NCBI GenBank assembly: GCA_041652255.1
Contig: JBAZHT010000002.1
Coordinates: 1 to 64,000 of the forward strand
Length of the DNA: 64,000 nt
Reading direction: 5' to 3'
From: DMER64 sp041652255
GTDB lineage: Bacteria > Bacteroidota > Bacteroidia > Bacteroidales > UBA932
Made by a program: the position numbers and the translations under genes. The notes beneath the pieces are model-generated. The model saw only the letters and a list, made by a program, of their open reading frames with translations. It made no database searches and was not told the origin of the DNA. Positions 17,937-26,797 of the stretch are shown here, piece by piece (the first letter of the stretch is position 1; each line of letters begins with the position of its first letter).

Positions 17937-19115
17937 TTATAAAGGTTCAACCCCTATTCCGGGTTTGTCTTCCAGGGTAATACGTCCGTCTACCACCTTC
18001 ATTCCGGTGAATATATCGTTTGCTATCAGCCAGTTTCCATCAAGGTCGGCCCATTCCAGCTGATCGGCGAACTGGGCTGCAGCCGAGATCGCCACAGACG
18101 TTTCGGTCATGCAACCCATCATGATACGCATATGAAGGGCTTTCGCCAGGGATATCATCTCTCGTGCTTCCCGCATTCCGGTACATTTCATCAATTTTAT
18201 ATTGATGCCGTCATAAGCTCCGTAAAGTTTTCTCACATCGGACAATCGCTGGCATGCTTCATCGGCAATGATCGGAAGGGGACTGCGGTCCCGCAGCCAG
18301 GCAGCCTCGTCCAGCAACAATTTCGGCATGGGCTGTTCAATCATTTCCACTCCCCTTTGGGCAAGCCATTCTATCATGTCCAGGGCATAATCCTTTTCTT
18401 TCCAACCCTGGTTTGCGTCTATTACTATAGGAAGATCTGTGACCTCACGAATGGTAGTTATCATGGTTTTGTCGTTTTCTTCCGTATTCCCGAGTTTTAC
18501 TTTTATCAAGTTATAGTCCAGGGTTTCCAGGGTTTTTTTACGGACTTCCTCTTTGTCAATGCTTCCGTCAGGAGCACAGGCCAGACCGACTGTCACCGAA
18601 GTACTGGGAAGGTCCTGGTTATTCCACCCCCATATCTTCCACCAGGGTTGTCCCATGATCTTACCGCACAGATCGTGTAAAGCTATATCCACGGCACATT
18701 TTGCAGCAGTGTTATTTGTTGTGATATTGTCCACATAAGTCAGTATCTCTTCCATCTGGAACGGAGAACTGAACCGGCTCAGATCCACACGTCTCAGGAA
18801 TTCCATAGCAGAAGCGGTGCTTTCTCCAAGATAAGGGGGCATGGAAGCTTCTCCGTAACCTACAAAACCCTGGTAAGAAATTTTGGTCAATACAATGGGA
18901 GTCGTGGACCGTGAAGATCCGGCAATGGTGAAAACGTGTTTCATCCGGGCTTCAAACGGTTCAAATGTGAGGACCATCTTGTCCGTTCCGGAAATTTTTC
19001 CGGACCTTCCCTTACTGCTTGCTCCCGCTGCGAAAAGACGTACAGGATTGGCTACCGCAGCTGCTGCGGCCAATGCCATGGATGTTTTTAAAAAATCGCG
19101 TCTGGTTGAATTCAT
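17937..19115 (-). CDS. Tat-exported L-Ala-D/L-Glu (dipeptide) epimerase
   Basis: 392 residues of the enolase superfamily (muconate-lactonizing subgroup). Residues ~4-30 carry a twin-arginine signal, STRRDFLKTS followed by an Ala-rich hydrophobic stretch, so a folded enzyme would be exported. Catalytic positions are clear: IKVKLG (KxK), VIDANQG (Asp), MIEQPM (Glu) and IADEA (Asp) for magnesium, and INIKLMK (general base Lys). The preceding gene encodes an NlpC/P60 endopeptidase that would release L-Ala-D-Glu from murein peptides, making this the probable dipeptide epimerase. The gap to that gene is 21 nt. Confidence 0.9.
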   Translation of the reverse strand: MNSTRRDFLKTSMALAAAAAVANPVRLFAAGASSKGRSGKISGTDKMVLTFEPFEARMKHVFTIAGSSRSTTPIVLTKISYQGFVGYGEASMPPYLGESTASAMEFLRRVDLSRFSSPFQMEEILTYVDNITTNNTAAKCAVDIALHDLCGKIMGQPWWKIWGWNNQDLPSTSVTVGLACAPDGSIDKEEVRKKTLETLDYNLIKVKLGNTEENDKTMITTIREVTDLPIVIDANQGWKEKDYALDMIEWLAQRGVEMIEQPMPKLLLDEAAWLRDRSPLPIIADEACQRLSDVRKLYGAYDGINIKLMKCTGMREAREMISLAKALHMRIMMGCMTETSVAISAAAQFADQLEWADLDGNWLIANDIFTGMKVVDGRITLEDKPGIGVEPL

Positions 19116-19136
19116 GTTCTATAGGTATGTTGTAAC

Positions 19137-20348
19137 TTAGTTTGCAGATAGTCCGTACCAGGGATGCTCCCTGACAGAGATCACCTGGGTTCCGGTGTCT
19201 ATATGATCAAGTATCCGGACGGCTCGTAACAACCGGTCAGATCCCGTATAATAAATTTCACTGGCCGGATCCAGGGAATTCACCCGAACAAGACCCGAAG
19301 AATGGATAAAGCGGCTGTCTCCAATATAGATACCCACATGGGTAATACTTTCTTTTCTGTTTTCTGTAGCCTTTCTTCCAAAAAATATCAAATCTCCCAT
19401 TTGCAGGTTCTGCCATCCTTCGGAAATGTTAACCTCTTCTCCCATACGAGCCTGCTGCGAAGCATCACGCAAAAGGATCACCCCGTTCAGGAAATACGTG
19501 TTTTTTACCAGACCGCTGCAATCCATCGCCTTGACAGATGTTCCTGCCCACAAATAAGGGAATCCGATAAACTGCAGTGATGTGGAAATAATTTGCTCCG
19601 GCATGGGATTCTCTTTCATGGCCCATTCCCTGAACGGTTCCGCATCAAAACGAGATACATAAGCCTGCTTCCCGTTTGGGAGTTTTACCCTGTAATACAG
19701 CGGGGTCTGTCCTTCCAGCTCAACAATATTTCCCCATACACCGTCGGCAACGACTGGTGCCCCGGGCAAAGCCTGTTCCCTGAATAACGTATAATGTGTA
19801 TTCAGGATCACTTTGGGAGCAGCCATCCATTTTTCATAAGCCGATTTGTCCATCACCTGTATCCCTGAAGATGGTGCCCATGCGATATACCCTTCAGGTG
19901 TTTTCACCATGGTCCACCCTCCTTTCTCCTGCAATATCCGTAACGGTGTTCCCATCAAAGTCTGGGTGGCCGATTCGGAAGCATGACGCGGTTCGTACCT
20001 GTGACTGATAACCGAAAGGGCAGTCACCCCGTAGACAGATTCACCCAGTGCCGGATCAGGCAAGACCATTACACTGTCGGTCAGTGTTATGCCCTGGGAA
20101 GCGGCTGCAGCCATCAAAGCAGGTACCACGCCCGATTCAGTGGTAATTCCCCGAGCGATGTAACTCTTTGAACCTTTTTGCTTTTCAAACGAAATATCGT
20201 AGACTTTCTCCCTTCTGTCAGGTGCGAAAGCCGATTTCATATTTTCAGAAATGACCGATAATTGTTCCAGAGTCTTGCCTTTCGCGCACCCGGCGAGAAC
20301 GGCAAATGCGACAGAAGCCGCCAGGAGGTAATTGCTTAGCTTTTTCAT
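19137..20348 (-). CDS. NlpC/P60 lipoprotein endopeptidase acting on murein peptides
   Basis: 403 residues. The N-terminus ends in lipobox LAGC, predicting a lipoprotein. Bacterial SH3-like segments occupy ~100-250, and the NlpC/P60 domain occupies the C-terminal third with catalytic Cys277 in KAMDCSGL and the His in SITHVGIYIG. Enzymes of this design cleave the D-gamma-Glu to diamino-acid bond of murein peptides. It heads the operon with the dipeptide epimerase, a small protein, metH and metF. The ATG at 20348 is supported by the lipoprotein signal, and the -7 element is only 6 nt away. Confidence 0.9.
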   Translation of the reverse strand: MKKLSNYLLAASVAFAVLAGCAKGKTLEQLSVISENMKSAFAPDRREKVYDISFEKQKGSKSYIARGITTESGVVPALMAAAASQGITLTDSVMVLPDPALGESVYGVTALSVISHRYEPRHASESATQTLMGTPLRILQEKGGWTMVKTPEGYIAWAPSSGIQVMDKSAYEKWMAAPKVILNTHYTLFREQALPGAPVVADGVWGNIVELEGQTPLYYRVKLPNGKQAYVSRFDAEPFREWAMKENPMPEQIISTSLQFIGFPYLWAGTSVKAMDCSGLVKNTYFLNGVILLRDASQQARMGEEVNISEGWQNLQMGDLIFFGRKATENRKESITHVGIYIGDSRFIHSSGLVRVNSLDPASEIYYTGSDRLLRAVRILDHIDTGTQVISVREHPWYGLSAN

Positions 20349-20354
20349 AACTTA

Positions 20355-20385
20355 CAAATTTAGGGCAAATCTTTGATATGACAAG
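20355..20385 (-). promoter_or_regulatory. Promoter of the nlpC-epimerase-metH-metF operon
   Basis: On the minus strand, CTTG (20385-20382, one mismatch to TTTG) is followed by 19 nt and TAAATTTG (20362-20355), 6 nt before the ATG at 20348. It interleaves with the divergent promoter of the radical SAM gene. Confidence 0.65.
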
Positions 20386-20402
20386 CCTTACTTTTACCTT
20401 TG
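20372..20402 (+). promoter_or_regulatory. Perfect promoter 4 nt upstream of the radical SAM start codon
   Basis: TTTG (20372-20375), 19 nt, TACCTTTG (20395-20402), then TAGC and the ATG at 20407. Both elements and the spacing match the phylum consensus, so transcription should begin essentially at the start codon. Confidence 0.8.
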
Positions 20403-20406
20403 TAGC

Positions 20407-21396
20407 ATGCAAAGGTATCGTTCATTTACAGGTTTTTTTATTCAGAAATACGGGACCCGGCTTCAAAAGGTGGTGGTTGACGCGGGTTTTACCTGTCCAA
20501 ACCGCGACGGTACTGTCGGTTCAGGAGGATGTACCTATTGTGATAACAGGGCTTTCCATCCCGGATACAGCACTCCCGATAAAAGCCTTACGCAGCAAAT
20601 AGATGAAGGCATTGAATTCCATCACATCAGGTACCGGAAAGCCGGGGGTTACCTGGCCTATTTTCAGCCTTACTCCAATACACATGCGCCCCTTGAAGAC
20701 CTGCGTCGTATATACAAACCTGTTTTGGAAGACCCCCGTATAAGCGGAATAGTCATTGGGACCCGTCCGGATTGTATAGATAATCAAAAGCTGGCTTATT
20801 TCCGGGAATTGTCAGAAGAAAAGATCGTCATGCTGGAATACGGCGTGGAATCCTGTTACAACAGGACTCTCCGGCGCATAAACCGGTGCCATACGTGGGA
20901 ACAATCTGTAGAAGCCATTCAGGCAACAGCCGCACACGGCCTCCATACGGGCATTCACATGATCCTGGGTCTCCCGGGTGAATCCAGGGAGGATATGCTC
21001 AAAGAAGCCGCTATACTCAGCAGGTTACCGGTGACGAGCCTTAAACTGCACCAGCTTCAGATCGTAAAAGGTACGCCAATGGAAAAGGAATTTGAAAAAG
21101 TCCCCGGCGACTTTGTGACCTTCACCCTTCCTGAATACCTGGATTTTGTGATTGATTTCCTGGAATTGCTGCGCCCTGACATTTTCATTGAACGAATAGC
21201 GGGAGAAGTACCTCCCCGTTTTGTTAATGCAACACCTTGGGGATTGATACGTAACGTTGAAATCATTCGTCTCCTGGAAAAACGCCTGGAAGAACGCAAC
21301 ACGTTCCAGGGAGCAAAATACGTTACTCCCGAAGAAAATCCAGTTCCCGGCAATCCGTTACTACCTGCAAATTTCTGCGGAAACGATCAGGCATGA
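20407..21396 (+). CDS. Radical SAM protein, TIGR01212/YhcC family
   Basis: 329 residues. The opening RYRSFTGFFIQKYG is followed by VDAGFTCPNRDG and GGCTYCDN, the cysteine pattern of this family, which binds a 4Fe-4S cluster and S-adenosylmethionine. Further conserved segments are FQPYSNTHAP, GTRPDC, EYGVES and GLPGES. The biological substrate of the family is not settled as far as I know. The start is fixed by family alignment and lies 4 nt after a perfect -7 element. The last 74 nt overlap the convergent LOG-family gene. Confidence 0.88.
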   Translation: MQRYRSFTGFFIQKYGTRLQKVVVDAGFTCPNRDGTVGSGGCTYCDNRAFHPGYSTPDKSLTQQIDEGIEFHHIRYRKAGGYLAYFQPYSNTHAPLEDLRRIYKPVLEDPRISGIVIGTRPDCIDNQKLAYFRELSEEKIVMLEYGVESCYNRTLRRINRCHTWEQSVEAIQATAAHGLHTGIHMILGLPGESREDMLKEAAILSRLPVTSLKLHQLQIVKGTPMEKEFEKVPGDFVTFTLPEYLDFVIDFLELLRPDIFIERIAGEVPPRFVNATPWGLIRNVEIIRLLEKRLEERNTFQGAKYVTPEENPVPGNPLLPANFCGNDQA

Positions 21397-21856
21397 ATCC
21401 TGTTGTGACCATACGATCCAACTGGACCAGTAAAGGGTCGTAAAACCCGCCTATATTCAACAATACAACGGGTTTGTGAATTTTATCCAGTTGCTTATAG
21501 ACCAAAGAATTGAACATTTCATCCATAGTTCCGTAACTGCCGGGAAAAACCAGGATCGCATCACAATTCGCGATCAACCTTTTTTTTCGTTCTTCAAGGT
21601 CAGGTACCTGTATCATTTTTGTCAGGCTTTCATGGGCAATCTTCATTTCTTCTATCAAAGCGGGCATAACGCCTTCAACCGTTCCTCCGTGTTCCAGGAC
21701 ACTGTCCGCCAAAACACCCATAATACCCACACGGGTTCCCCCGTATACAAGCTCTATACCCTTTTTGGCCAAAAGCTCTCCCAAAAGTGCTGCCTGGCTG
21801 ATGATCAGCGGGTCGTTCCCTTTCCGGGATCCGCAAAAAACGCTAACTCTTTGCAT
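21323..21856 (-). CDS. LOG family protein (TIGR00730; nucleotide phosphoribohydrolase)
   Basis: 177 residues of Rossmann-like LOG fold, historically misnamed lysine decarboxylase. Characterised members hydrolyse cytokinin riboside monophosphates or other nucleoside 5'-monophosphates. VYGGTRVGIMG (nucleotide loop) is present. The signature usually written PGGxGTxxE reads PGSYGTMDE here, with Ser replacing the second Gly while Thr and Glu remain. Its start overlaps the upstream symporter gene by 14 nt, and its end overlaps the convergent radical SAM gene by 74 nt. Confidence 0.86.
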   Translation of the reverse strand: MQRVSVFCGSRKGNDPLIISQAALLGELLAKKGIELVYGGTRVGIMGVLADSVLEHGGTVEGVMPALIEEMKIAHESLTKMIQVPDLEERKKRLIANCDAILVFPGSYGTMDEMFNSLVYKQLDKIHKPVVLLNIGGFYDPLLVQLDRMVTTGFMPDRFRRNLQVVTDCRELDFLRE

Positions 21857-23033
21857 AAAATTTATTCACAATTACGGCAATTGCCCCGTCACCGGTTACA
21901 TTACAGGCCGTCCCGAAACTATCCATGGCAATATACAGGGTGATCATAAGACCAATCGCCCCGGCATTGAAACCCAGCACGGACTGAAGTACGGCAATGG
22001 CAGCCATGATAGCTCCTCCGGGTACTCCGGGTGCCGCTATCATGGTAATGCCCAGTAAGAAGATGAACCCGGCAAATACGGCGGGATCAGAAGGCATATT
22101 CATCAATATCATCACAGCCATGGCACATGAAGTGATCTTAAGCATGCTCCCCGATAAATGTACCGTAGCACAAAGAGGGATCACAGAACCTGCCACCCTG
22201 GGATCCACCCCGCATTTGACCGCCTGCCGGAGGGTAACGGGAATGGTCGCGGCGGAAGACTGCGTTCCCAAAGCAGTCACGTAGGCCGTTAACATGGTCT
22301 TTAACAGGAGGAAAGGATTTTTCCTTGCGATCAGTCCCGCCACTATGAATTGGAACAGCAACAGGATAACGGTCATAGCGAAGATCAGTACAATGATCTT
22401 CAGAAAGACACCCAATACCTGCTGAACCTGTCCTTCGGCGGCCATTTTCAGGAAAATGCCGTATACGAACAAAGGCAACAACGGGATGATCACCCCGGAA
22501 ATGGTTTTATTCACCACTTCCCTGAACCCGTTAAGTACATTTCTGAGCGCCTCTCCGTTCCGGATAACGGTAAGACCCAGCCCCAGGACAAAGGCAAAGA
22601 CCAGGGCAGACATGACGCTGAACAGAGGCGGAAAGTCGAGTGAAAAGTAAGGGACAAGTTTTTCAACACTTTCTGTCAGCCCGGCTGTTGCATCAGAAGC
22701 CATGCTCAAGGCGTTTCCGTTACTGTTTAACAAGATCGGGTATACCGCCCTACATGTGAAATAAGCAAAGAATCCGCTCAACAACGTGGATCCGTAAGCA
22801 AGACCCAGTGTAGTGCCCAGCATTTTGCCCGCACCCTTTCCCAATTCGGCGATCCCGGGAGCTATAAGCCCCAGAATTATCAACGGTACTATAAAATCCA
22901 GGAAAGAACTGAACAGATCATTGAACGTCAGAAAAATACGCTGTGCCCAAACGGGAAAAAACAAACCGGACAGGATGCCCAGTACAATGGCAATGGCAAC
23001 CCTGGCAAGCAATCCGACTTTCCATTTCTTCAT
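21843..23033 (-). CDS. Dicarboxylate/amino acid:cation symporter (DAACS family)
   Basis: 396 residues from the ATG at 23033 (MKKWKVGLL); an in-frame opening further upstream would place the promoter inside the gene and is rejected. About eight transmembrane segments plus re-entrant loops are expected. The family signatures TQSSAATIPVT (serine-rich motif), HLSGSM and MDSFGTACNVTGDG are present. Members import glutamate, aspartate, serine/threonine or C4-dicarboxylates with Na+ or H+; the substrate is not resolvable here. TATCTTTG lies 5 nt before the start. The LOG gene overlaps its end. Confidence 0.9.
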   Translation of the reverse strand: MKKWKVGLLARVAIAIVLGILSGLFFPVWAQRIFLTFNDLFSSFLDFIVPLIILGLIAPGIAELGKGAGKMLGTTLGLAYGSTLLSGFFAYFTCRAVYPILLNSNGNALSMASDATAGLTESVEKLVPYFSLDFPPLFSVMSALVFAFVLGLGLTVIRNGEALRNVLNGFREVVNKTISGVIIPLLPLFVYGIFLKMAAEGQVQQVLGVFLKIIVLIFAMTVILLLFQFIVAGLIARKNPFLLLKTMLTAYVTALGTQSSAATIPVTLRQAVKCGVDPRVAGSVIPLCATVHLSGSMLKITSCAMAVMILMNMPSDPAVFAGFIFLLGITMIAAPGVPGGAIMAAIAVLQSVLGFNAGAIGLMITLYIAMDSFGTACNVTGDGAIAVIVNKFYAKS

Positions 23034-23038
23034 ATGTA

Positions 23039-23046
23039 CAAAGATA
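23039..23046 (-). promoter_or_regulatory. -7 element of the symporter gene, 5 nt from its ATG
   Basis: The minus strand reads TATCTTTG, then TACAT, then ATG at 23033. No TTTG at -33. It lies back-to-back with the guaB -7 element at 23069-23076. Confidence 0.55.
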
Positions 23047-23068
23047 ATACATAATCCCTCGTTTTCTT

Positions 23069-23076
23069 TATATTTG
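23069..23076 (+). promoter_or_regulatory. -7 element of guaB
   Basis: TATATTTG followed by CAGG, 19 nt before the guaB ATG, leaving a short conventional leader. No clear -33 TTTG. Confidence 0.5.
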
Positions 23077-23095
23077 CAGGATAAAATCACCGGTC

Positions 23096-24565
23096 ATGAA
23101 ATCTTTCAGCAATCGTATTATTTATGAAGGACTCACTTTTGATGACGTTCTTCTTCTTCCGGCCGCCTCCTCCGTACTTCCGCGTGACGTAGACCTTACC
23201 ACGCGCTTTTCAAGGAATATAATTTTAAGTGCGCCTATCGTGTCATCGGCCATGGACACGGTTACCGACTCGTCCCTGGCCATTGCCATTGCCCGGGAAG
23301 GCGGAATAGGAGTAATACATAAGAACATGTCCATAGAACAACAAATGGAACACGTACGCAAAGTCAAACGGTCGGAAAGCGGAATGATCTACGACCCCAT
23401 CGTGATCTCACCGGATGCCTGCGTAGGAGACGCCCTGAAGTTAATGACAGACAATCATATAGGGGGCATACCCGTTGTAGATGATAAACACCATCTTATA
23501 GGGATCATTACCAACCGGGATCTGCGATTTGTAGAAAATCTGGGGACACCCATCAGGGATATCATGACCAAAGAAAACCTGATCACCATTCACGACGGAG
23601 CCGACCTGGGTAGTGCCACAGAACTTCTCAAGATCTATAAGATTGAAAAACTTCCGGTAGTGGACAAGAGTTTTAAACTTATTGGTTTGCTTACCTTTAA
23701 AGACATCACCAAGATCAAAGACAACCCGGGGGCCAGTAAGGACAGTAAGGGACGGCTTCGCACCGCTGCCGCTGTCGGGGTAAAAGCCGATACACTGGAA
23801 AAGATCGAGAAATTACTTACTGTAGATATTGATGCAGTTGTTATCGATACAGCACACGGACATTCTGCCGGAGTGCTGGAGACGGTACGAAAGGCAAAAC
23901 AGGCCTTCCCGCATTTGGATATTGTAGCGGGGAACGTGGCTACCGCATCCGGAGCATTGGCCCTTGCCGAGGCCGGCGCCGACGCCGTAAAAGTCGGCAT
24001 CGGACCGGGATCCATCTGTACCACGCGGGTCGTTGCCGGAGTGGGCGTGCCCCAGTTATCGGCCATTATGCAAGCCTACGTGGCACTAAGAGAAAAAGGC
24101 GTCCCGGTCATTGCCGACGGAGGGATAAGGTACTCGGGGGACATGGTAAAAGCCCTGGCAGCCGGAGCAGATACGGTCATGGCAGGATCCCTCTTTGCCG
24201 GAGTGGAAGAATCCCCGGGTGAAACCATAATTCTGAACGGCAGAAAGTTCAAAAGTTATCGCGGCATGGGTTCGCTGGAAGCCATGCAGCAGGGATCAAA
24301 AGACCGCTATTTCCAGGATATGGAAGAAGATGTCAAAAAATTAGTTCCGGAAGGAATTGTGGCCCAGGTACCTTACAAAGGGACCCTAAGTGAAGTTTTT
24401 TACCAGATGACCGGTGGCTTACGGGCCGGGATGGGTTATTGCGGAACACCCGACCTGGCTTCCCTGAAAAAGGCGGAATTTGTGAGAATTACTTCTGCCG
24501 GTGTCATTGAAAACCATCCTCACGACGTAACCATTACGCGTGAAGCACCCAATTATTCCCGTTAA
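23096..24565 (+). CDS. guaB: IMP dehydrogenase
   Basis: 489 residues, standard bacterial length. It oxidises IMP to XMP with NAD+, the committed step to GMP, in the cytoplasm. The barrel begins TFDDVLLLPAASSVLP; two CBS domains lie at ~95-205; the catalytic loop GPGSICTTRV carries Cys308, and the flap and GMGSLEAM regions are intact. Three envelope-protein genes follow at 11 nt or with overlap, an arrangement I recall from other Bacteroidales, so guaB probably drives them. Confidence 0.97.
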   Translation: MKSFSNRIIYEGLTFDDVLLLPAASSVLPRDVDLTTRFSRNIILSAPIVSSAMDTVTDSSLAIAIAREGGIGVIHKNMSIEQQMEHVRKVKRSESGMIYDPIVISPDACVGDALKLMTDNHIGGIPVVDDKHHLIGIITNRDLRFVENLGTPIRDIMTKENLITIHDGADLGSATELLKIYKIEKLPVVDKSFKLIGLLTFKDITKIKDNPGASKDSKGRLRTAAAVGVKADTLEKIEKLLTVDIDAVVIDTAHGHSAGVLETVRKAKQAFPHLDIVAGNVATASGALALAEAGADAVKVGIGPGSICTTRVVAGVGVPQLSAIMQAYVALREKGVPVIADGGIRYSGDMVKALAAGADTVMAGSLFAGVEESPGETIILNGRKFKSYRGMGSLEAMQQGSKDRYFQDMEEDVKKLVPEGIVAQVPYKGTLSEVFYQMTGGLRAGMGYCGTPDLASLKKAEFVRITSAGVIENHPHDVTITREAPNYSR

Positions 24566-24576
24566 TTTTTCCTGTC

Positions 24577-25443
24577 ATGAAAAAATGGGCTTACATAGCA
24601 CTCTGTCTTATCACCCTGACCTCCTGCCAGCACCTGAGACGCTGGTTTGGCAATGAACCGGAACGCATGGCCCAGATAGGCAAAGAAATTCTTTACAAAA
24701 AAGACGTGGAAAGGTTCCTGCAGGAAGCACACTCTTCCCGGGATTCCCAGAATATGGTAAACCATTATATAGACCTCTGGGCTATCGACAATCTGCTCCT
24801 GAAAAAAGCGGAAGAAGAGCTGTCTAAAGAAGAAAAAGACGTGGAGCAGGAACTGGCGGATTACCGGAAATCCCTGCTGGTTTTCCGGTATCAGAAAAAA
24901 TACGTCGAAGAACGCATTGACACCCTTATAAAAACGGACGAGATCCAATCCTACTACACAGACAACCGCGAACTTTTCCTACTGGACGAACCCCTGGTCA
25001 GGATCAGGCTTATTCGTATGCGGCTGCACTCACCTTACCTTCCTATGGTACGCAATATTTACCGTTCCACCACACTGGAAGATCTTGCCCAACTGGACCG
25101 GCTCTGTGAAAGTTCTGCCGAAATCTATACCGATTATGAAGGCAGATGGATATCAGCCGGGGAATTGGCACAAGATTTGCCCGTTGGAAAGGAAACGGTA
25201 ATGCAGGCGCTCAAACCTGCCGGATACATAGACACCAGGGATAGTTTGTATGCATACCTGGTATCGGTAAGTGAATTTGCTCCGGCCGGAAATCCAGCCC
25301 CCATGGAACACATCCGGGCGAATATACGCCAGATCATTATCAGTAAAAGAAAGCAGCAACTGTTAAAAGACCTCGAGACCCGGGTACTGAAAGAGGGTTG
25401 GAACAAACAAATAATAAAAATCTACGAAAAGGATGAAGATTAG
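24577..25443 (+). CDS. SurA/PpiC-like periplasmic lipoprotein, isomerase domain not evident
   Basis: 288 residues. The N-terminus MKKWAYIALCLITLTSC is a lipoprotein signal (Cys17). The remainder is helical and charged, like the chaperone part of SurA/PrsA proteins, but I cannot identify a clear parvulin core. It sits 11 nt after guaB and overlaps the next gene, a genuine SurA-like isomerase, by 11 nt. The pair plus the OstA-like protein suggest a role in outer-membrane protein or LPS transport assembly. Function is inferred from context. Confidence 0.75.
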   Translation: MKKWAYIALCLITLTSCQHLRRWFGNEPERMAQIGKEILYKKDVERFLQEAHSSRDSQNMVNHYIDLWAIDNLLLKKAEEELSKEEKDVEQELADYRKSLLVFRYQKKYVEERIDTLIKTDEIQSYYTDNRELFLLDEPLVRIRLIRMRLHSPYLPMVRNIYRSTTLEDLAQLDRLCESSAEIYTDYEGRWISAGELAQDLPVGKETVMQALKPAGYIDTRDSLYAYLVSVSEFAPAGNPAPMEHIRANIRQIIISKRKQQLLKDLETRVLKEGWNKQIIKIYEKDED

Positions 25444-26797
25444 AAAATCTGCAATAAGTATTTTGGTTCTTCTGTTGACCGCAGGTTCGGCTTTTGGACA
25501 AAAATACGGCAACGGCCTGGTGGATAAAGTTATTGCCCTGGTTGGAAATGAAATGATCCAGCTTTCGACCATCGAAGAAGAAGTACAGATGCAGATCATG
25601 CAAGGGATTATCTCTGACAAGAACATCCGTTGTGAAATATTGGAGAACATGTTGGTTTCCAAGCTCATGCTAAGTCAGGCCCGTTTGGACAGCCTAACCG
25701 TGAACGAAGAATACGTGGAGCTTGAACTGGAAAACAGGCTGCAGGATATTAAAACACGCCTGGGAGGGGAAAAAGCAACCGAAGAATACTTCCATAAACC
25801 TATATTCAGACTTAAACAGGAATGGAGGGAATTATTCCGTGAACAAAGCCTTACGAGGGATATGCAATCTACTATTACAGAAAGCGTACCACCTCTTACT
25901 CCCAAGGACATTGAAGATTTCTACCAAAACACCCCAAAGGACAGCCTTCCCATCATTCCCATACAATATCAGTTGAGCCAGATAGTGCTATATCCCCCAA
26001 AAGAGGAAGCCATCCTGATGGTCAAGGAACGACTTCTTGAATTCAGGGAAAGGATCCTGAACGGAGAACGTTTCAGCACACTGGCCACTTTGTATTCTCA
26101 GGACCCCTACTCGGCCCGTCGTGGCGGAGAGCTGGGCATGGCTGCCAAACAGATGTACTGGCCGGCATTCGGGGATGCCGCCATTATATTAAAAGAAGGA
26201 CAAGTCTCTCAGATCGTAGAAACACCCGACGGCTTTCATCTTATCCAGTTGATCGAGCGCGAAGGGGATATGTTTAATGCACGGCACATACTTCTGAAAC
26301 CCGACGTTCTGAGCTCGGACAGGATTGCCAGCCTGGACCGCCTTGACAGCTTAGGCAATGCCATAAAGGCGGACAGCATCACTTTTGAAAGAGCGGCTGT
26401 ACTTTACTCGGAAGACCCTTCTTCCCGGCTTAACGGGGGTCGGATGGCCGATGAAAATACCGGATCCATGCTTTTTGAAAAAGACCAGCTTAAGACCAGT
26501 GACTATAATGTGCTTAAGGACATAAAAGAAGGAGACATTTCCAGTGCTTTTGAAAGCCGGGACAACGAGGGACGGGAAGGTAACGTTATCTACAAGATCA
26601 TCCGTCTGGATAAGATCATTCCTTCTCATACGGCTAATTTGGAAGATGATTACAATGTAATTCAGAATATGGCCGAAAACAAACAACGTATGGACGCCAT
26701 AGAGAACTTCATTAAAGAAAAACAACAAACCACATATATCCGTATCGATCCCCTGTTCAGGGATTGTACTTTCAAACGGGACGGTTGGATCAAATAA
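25433..26797 (+). CDS. SurA-like peptidyl-prolyl cis-trans isomerase (parvulin type)
   Basis: 454 residues with a signal peptide (MKIRKSAISILVLLLTAGSAFG). An N-terminal chaperone region precedes two PpiC-like domains: the first (~175-280) contains SQIVLYPP, FSTLATLYSQDPYSARRGGELG and PDGFHLIQL; the second (~285-390) contains ARHILLKP and YSEDPSSRLNGGRM. Such proteins help outer-membrane proteins fold in the periplasm. It overlaps the previous gene by 11 nt, and its TAA shares a base with the ATG of the OstA-like gene. Confidence 0.9.
   Translation: MKIRKSAISILVLLLTAGSAFGQKYGNGLVDKVIALVGNEMIQLSTIEEEVQMQIMQGIISDKNIRCEILENMLVSKLMLSQARLDSLTVNEEYVELELENRLQDIKTRLGGEKATEEYFHKPIFRLKQEWRELFREQSLTRDMQSTITESVPPLTPKDIEDFYQNTPKDSLPIIPIQYQLSQIVLYPPKEEAILMVKERLLEFRERILNGERFSTLATLYSQDPYSARRGGELGMAAKQMYWPAFGDAAIILKEGQVSQIVETPDGFHLIQLIEREGDMFNARHILLKPDVLSSDRIASLDRLDSLGNAIKADSITFERAAVLYSEDPSSRLNGGRMADENTGSMLFEKDQLKTSDYNVLKDIKEGDISSAFESRDNEGREGNVIYKIIRLDKIIPSHTANLEDDYNVIQNMAENKQRMDAIENFIKEKQQTTYIRIDPLFRDCTFKRDGWIK

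Noticed and set aside
13244..20348. A SAM or cobalamin riboswitch controlling metH-metF
   Set aside because: The only sizeable upstream space is the 58 nt before nlpC, which is occupied by two divergent promoters and is too short for either riboswitch class.
21843..23090. Longer start for the symporter gene at 23090
   Set aside because: It would place the -7 element inside the gene and add a non-conserved hydrophilic extension; MKKWKVGLL at 23033 begins the first membrane helix.
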